A stretch of 64,000 nucleotides of DNA from Phycisphaerales bacterium. Lineage in GTDB: Bacteria; Planctomycetota; Phycisphaerae; UBA1845; UTPLA1. The notes under the pieces were generated by a model. The model was not told the origin of the DNA. It searched no databases and worked only from the letters and a program-made list of their open reading frames with translations. The stretch is from assembly GCA_020639075.1 (NCBI GenBank), contig JACKHI010000002.1, positions 372,001 through 436,000 of the forward strand, given 5' to 3'. Positions 61,516 to 64,000 of this stretch are shown here, one piece after another. Position 1 is the first letter of the stretch. Each line of letters starts with the position of its first letter. Made by a program: the position numbers and the translations under genes.

Positions 61516-64000
61516 ATGAGACGTAATACGATCACGGCGCTTGCGGCGATACCGCTGGGATTTGCATTCGTGAGTGCTGCAGCGGGGCAGACGCTTGTGT
61601 GGTCAGACGACTTTGATGGTCCTGCTATCGATCTAACGAAATGGACTTTCAACACCGGCGGCAGCGGTTTCGGCAACGGCGAACTTCAGTACTACACGGC
61701 TCGAACGGAAAACGCGTTCATTGAAAACGGGAGCCTGGTCATCGAAGCCCGCCGCGAAAACTATCTCGGGGACAAGGCGTTCACGTCATCGCGCTTGCTG
61801 ACGAACGGGCGATTCTCGTTCAAATACGGAACCATCGAGGCGAGAATCAAACTCCCCAATGTGGACTACGGGTTGTGGCCGGCGTTGTGGATCATGGGCG
61901 ACAGTTTTGGCGCACTGAACTGGCCTGCATGCGGCGAAGTCGACATCATGGAATTCGGTCGGAAGGACGGGTTGCTGGCGGGAACGATTAATCAGCGCGT
62001 TTCGTCGGCCGCCCACTGGGAACTGAACGACGAACACGTCTATGTGACGGACTATACCGATCGTCCTACTGTGATGTATGACGATTACCATCTCTTCAAG
62101 CTGGAATGGACGCCGACGCATTTTCAGACGTTCGTCGACGACGTTCCTTTCTGGAACCTGGATATCAGCGACCCACAGAATGACGATCTTGAAGAATTCC
62201 ACAAGCCGATGTTCCTGCTTACCAACCTTGCCGTCGGCGGCTGGAACTTTATCGAGATCACAGATCCGAATGCCATTTCGGCGACATTCCCTGCGAGGAT
62301 GTACATCGATTACATCCGACTCTATGACAACGGCGATACGGAGCTGTTCTATGGTGATGAACGGCAGGAGACAGGTGACTTCGGCGTCTTCACCGAGACG
62401 ACACCGGTCAACAACAGCGTTCAATACGATGTCGATGCTGCTCTGTATATCTGGAACAACCTGACGGAGACGGCAGGCGCCGCCTACGAGGGGGCCGAGT
62501 CGTGGAGTTTCCATGCGGATCCGGGCGTCTGGTGGGGAATGGGCGTACTCTCCACGCAATTCGATCGTAATCTGAAGAACTACTCCGACGGGTCGATGCA
62601 CCTTCATATGAAGACCTCGTCCACGGCGCCCTTCAAGATCGGCGTCAAGAGCACGACGTCGGGCGAAAGCTGGGTGAAGTTCGATTCAGAAACGGATTAC
62701 GGCCTGGTTCGCGACGGCAGCTGGCACGAGGTCGTCATTCCGCTGAACAACTTTCTTAATTGCGACTTCAATACGGTTACGCAGTTGTTCATGATCGCGG
62801 GCGATCCGCCGTCTTCGGGCGTGGATTTCTCGATCGACAACGTTTACTGGACGCCGAGCGTTCCGCGACCGACGCCGGAGAACGGAAATTTCGGGATCTT
62901 CACGGAAGATCCGGCTCACAAGACGGCCGGTGAATATCAGCTCGGCGTCGACGGCGGCTTCTATGTCTGGGAACACACTCTTGTCGATCTGCCCCAGGAC
63001 CCATACGAAGGCTCCGCTAGCCTGGCGTTTCAATCCGCGCCCGGGCTGACGTGGTTCGGCGCAGCGTTTACGCCGGCCATCAAGTACAACCTGTCCGCAT
63101 TCCGGTTTCCGGAAAGCAAGCTGCACTTTGCGTTGAAGACGAACTCGACTGTGGATTTTCGGCTTGGAATGCGCAGCGGAAATGTGGACGACATCGGTCA
63201 GAAGTGGATTGACTTCAAGAACGGAAACGATCCGTACGGTTTCGTCCGCAACGGGAACTGGCATGTCGTGGAAATCCCGATGGCCGACATTATCGACGCG
63301 GTCAATCTGACTGAAGTCAGCATGCTGTTTGAAGTCCTCGGCGTGAACGGACCAATCACGAACATTGAGTTCGACGATGTTTGTCTGCTCGGCGGGGGGA
63401 CTGCCTTGTCCGCCGGCGGTGGATACCCTGTCGCCGATGCGGGTCAGGATCTCGTCGTGATTTTGCCGAATAACAGCGTGGTTATTGACGGAACCAACAG
63501 CCACGACGACGGCACGATCACGGATTTCGCATGGCAGCAGATCAGCGGTCCGTCGACTGCAGGCCTGAGCGGCGCGAACACGCCCATACTTACTGCTTCG
63601 AATCTCATTCAGGGCGTTTACAAATTCCGGTTGACGGTGACGGATGATGATTCGCTGACCGACATCGATGACGTGTTGGTGACAGTCACGACGACTGCAC
63701 CGACGGCCAACGCCGGAGCGGATCAGAGTATCACGTTGCCGGGCCAGAACAGCGTGACGCTGGCAGGATCGGGAAGCGATGCGGACGGCTTCATCATCGA
63801 GTACGCGTGGAGCCAGGTGAGTGGTCCGACGACGGCCACGCTGGTCGATGCCGACATGGCGACGGCGACGGCGAGTAACCTTTTCGAGGGCACGTATGTC
63901 TTCGAACTCACGGTGACTGACAATGATCTCAACACAGGCAGCGATCAGATTTCCGTCGTGGTGACGAATCCGCCGCAGAATGTGGCGCTGGGCAAGCCGA
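61516..64000 (+). CDS. Secreted glycoside hydrolase family 16 protein, 3' end outside the window
   Basis: At least 828 residues, open to the window edge. A signal peptide ends near AAAG. The GH16 domain (about 25-280) has the catalytic GEVDIMEF (nucleophile and acid/base Glu with the middle Asp) and 'YGLWPALWIMG', as in laminarinases/beta-1,3-glucanases. Two carbohydrate-binding-like beta domains follow ('GIFTET' and 'GIFTEDP' starts), then two PKD-like domains (VADAGQDLVVILPNNSVVIDG; ANAGADQSITLPGQ) and the start of a discoidin-type domain (NVALGKP). The likely substrate is algal or fungal beta-glucan. Confidence 0.93.
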   Translation, partial: MRRNTITALAAIPLGFAFVSAAAGQTLVWSDDFDGPAIDLTKWTFNTGGSGFGNGELQYYTARTENAFIENGSLVIEARRENYLGDKAFTSSRLLTNGRFSFKYGTIEARIKLPNVDYGLWPALWIMGDSFGALNWPACGEVDIMEFGRKDGLLAGTINQRVSSAAHWELNDEHVYVTDYTDRPTVMYDDYHLFKLEWTPTHFQTFVDDVPFWNLDISDPQNDDLEEFHKPMFLLTNLAVGGWNFIEITDPNAISATFPARMYIDYIRLYDNGDTELFYGDERQETGDFGVFTETTPVNNSVQYDVDAALYIWNNLTETAGAAYEGAESWSFHADPGVWWGMGVLSTQFDRNLKNYSDGSMHLHMKTSSTAPFKIGVKSTTSGESWVKFDSETDYGLVRDGSWHEVVIPLNNFLNCDFNTVTQLFMIAGDPPSSGVDFSIDNVYWTPSVPRPTPENGNFGIFTEDPAHKTAGEYQLGVDGGFYVWEHTLVDLPQDPYEGSASLAFQSAPGLTWFGAAFTPAIKYNLSAFRFPESKLHFALKTNSTVDFRLGMRSGNVDDIGQKWIDFKNGNDPYGFVRNGNWHVVEIPMADIIDAVNLTEVSMLFEVLGVNGPITNIEFDDVCLLGGGTALSAGGGYPVADAGQDLVVILPNNSVVIDGTNSHDDGTITDFAWQQISGPSTAGLSGANTPILTASNLIQGVYKFRLTVTDDDSLTDIDDVLVTVTTTAPTANAGADQSITLPGQNSVTLAGSGSDADGFIIEYAWSQVSGPTTATLVDADMATATASNLFEGTYVFELTVTDNDLNTGSDQISVVVTNPPQNVALGKP

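Overview
The window looks like a chromosomal segment of a planctomycete, probably near the Phycisphaerae (inference). The signs are secreted proteins ending in dockerin-like 'GDMN-DG' calcium repeats, Cys-rich 'GACC' modules, an H-X9-DG type prepilin-like protein, PEP-CTERM-like and Arg-rich C-terminal anchors, an ECF sigma factor next to a TPR Ser/Thr kinase, and no encoded CCA on the tRNAs.

Layout: 1-12.1 kb holds the end of a GNAT-type protein, murA, a prepilin-like protein, a three-repeat secreted protein, a secreted endonuclease I, a methyltransferase and a zinc-ribbon membrane protein. 12.4-23.6 kb holds a photolyase, a Ser/Thr kinase with its ECF sigma factor, two surface proteins and a ComM-type AAA ATPase. 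23.7-40.4 kb holds a repetitive adhesin-like protein, a LpxH-like phosphoesterase with a glycosyltransferase, an SLC4-type anion transporter with an EIIA domain, an eight-PAS hybrid histidine kinase, a fatty acid desaturase and the RNA 3'-phosphate cyclase rtcA. 48.5-64 kb holds a LuxR-type regulator, two glycosyltransferases, asnB, a sirtuin, a matrixin-like metalloprotease and the start of a GH16 glucanase.

The most interesting part is 39.4-48.4 kb, an expanded Ro60/Y-RNA/RNA-repair island. A TROVE (Ro60/Rsr) gene at 45015-46601 (-) has a near-consensus sigma-54 promoter (46660-46675). It is divergent from rtcR (46819-48429, +), the sigma-54 activator of RNA-repair operons. Downstream of Ro60 on the same strand lies about 3.7 kb of RNA genes. 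These are seven Y-RNA-like genes with a shared, covarying Ro-stem architecture, one decayed copy, seven tRNA genes (Arg-UCG, Pro-UGG, Met-CAU, Trp-CCA, Gln-UUG, Leu-CAG, Leu-GAG), two families of dispersed hairpins and two overlapping protein genes of unknown function. rtcA follows on the same strand. In the Y RNAs the ends pair with each other, and the apical module is a circularly permuted tRNA: T-arm, capped acceptor-like stem, D-arm. One (43586-43737) keeps a full 7-bp acceptor helix; three are capped by a GCAA tetraloop; one has no tRNA module. Several of the tRNAs have abnormal anticodon loops.

A working model (inference): RNA damage sensed by RtcR switches on one long transcript carrying Ro60, its Y RNAs and a set of tRNAs. 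RNase P/Z cuts at the tRNAs help release the Y RNAs, and RtcA repairs ends. No rtcB is present in the window. Protein genes outside this island look like ordinary planctomycete chromosome.
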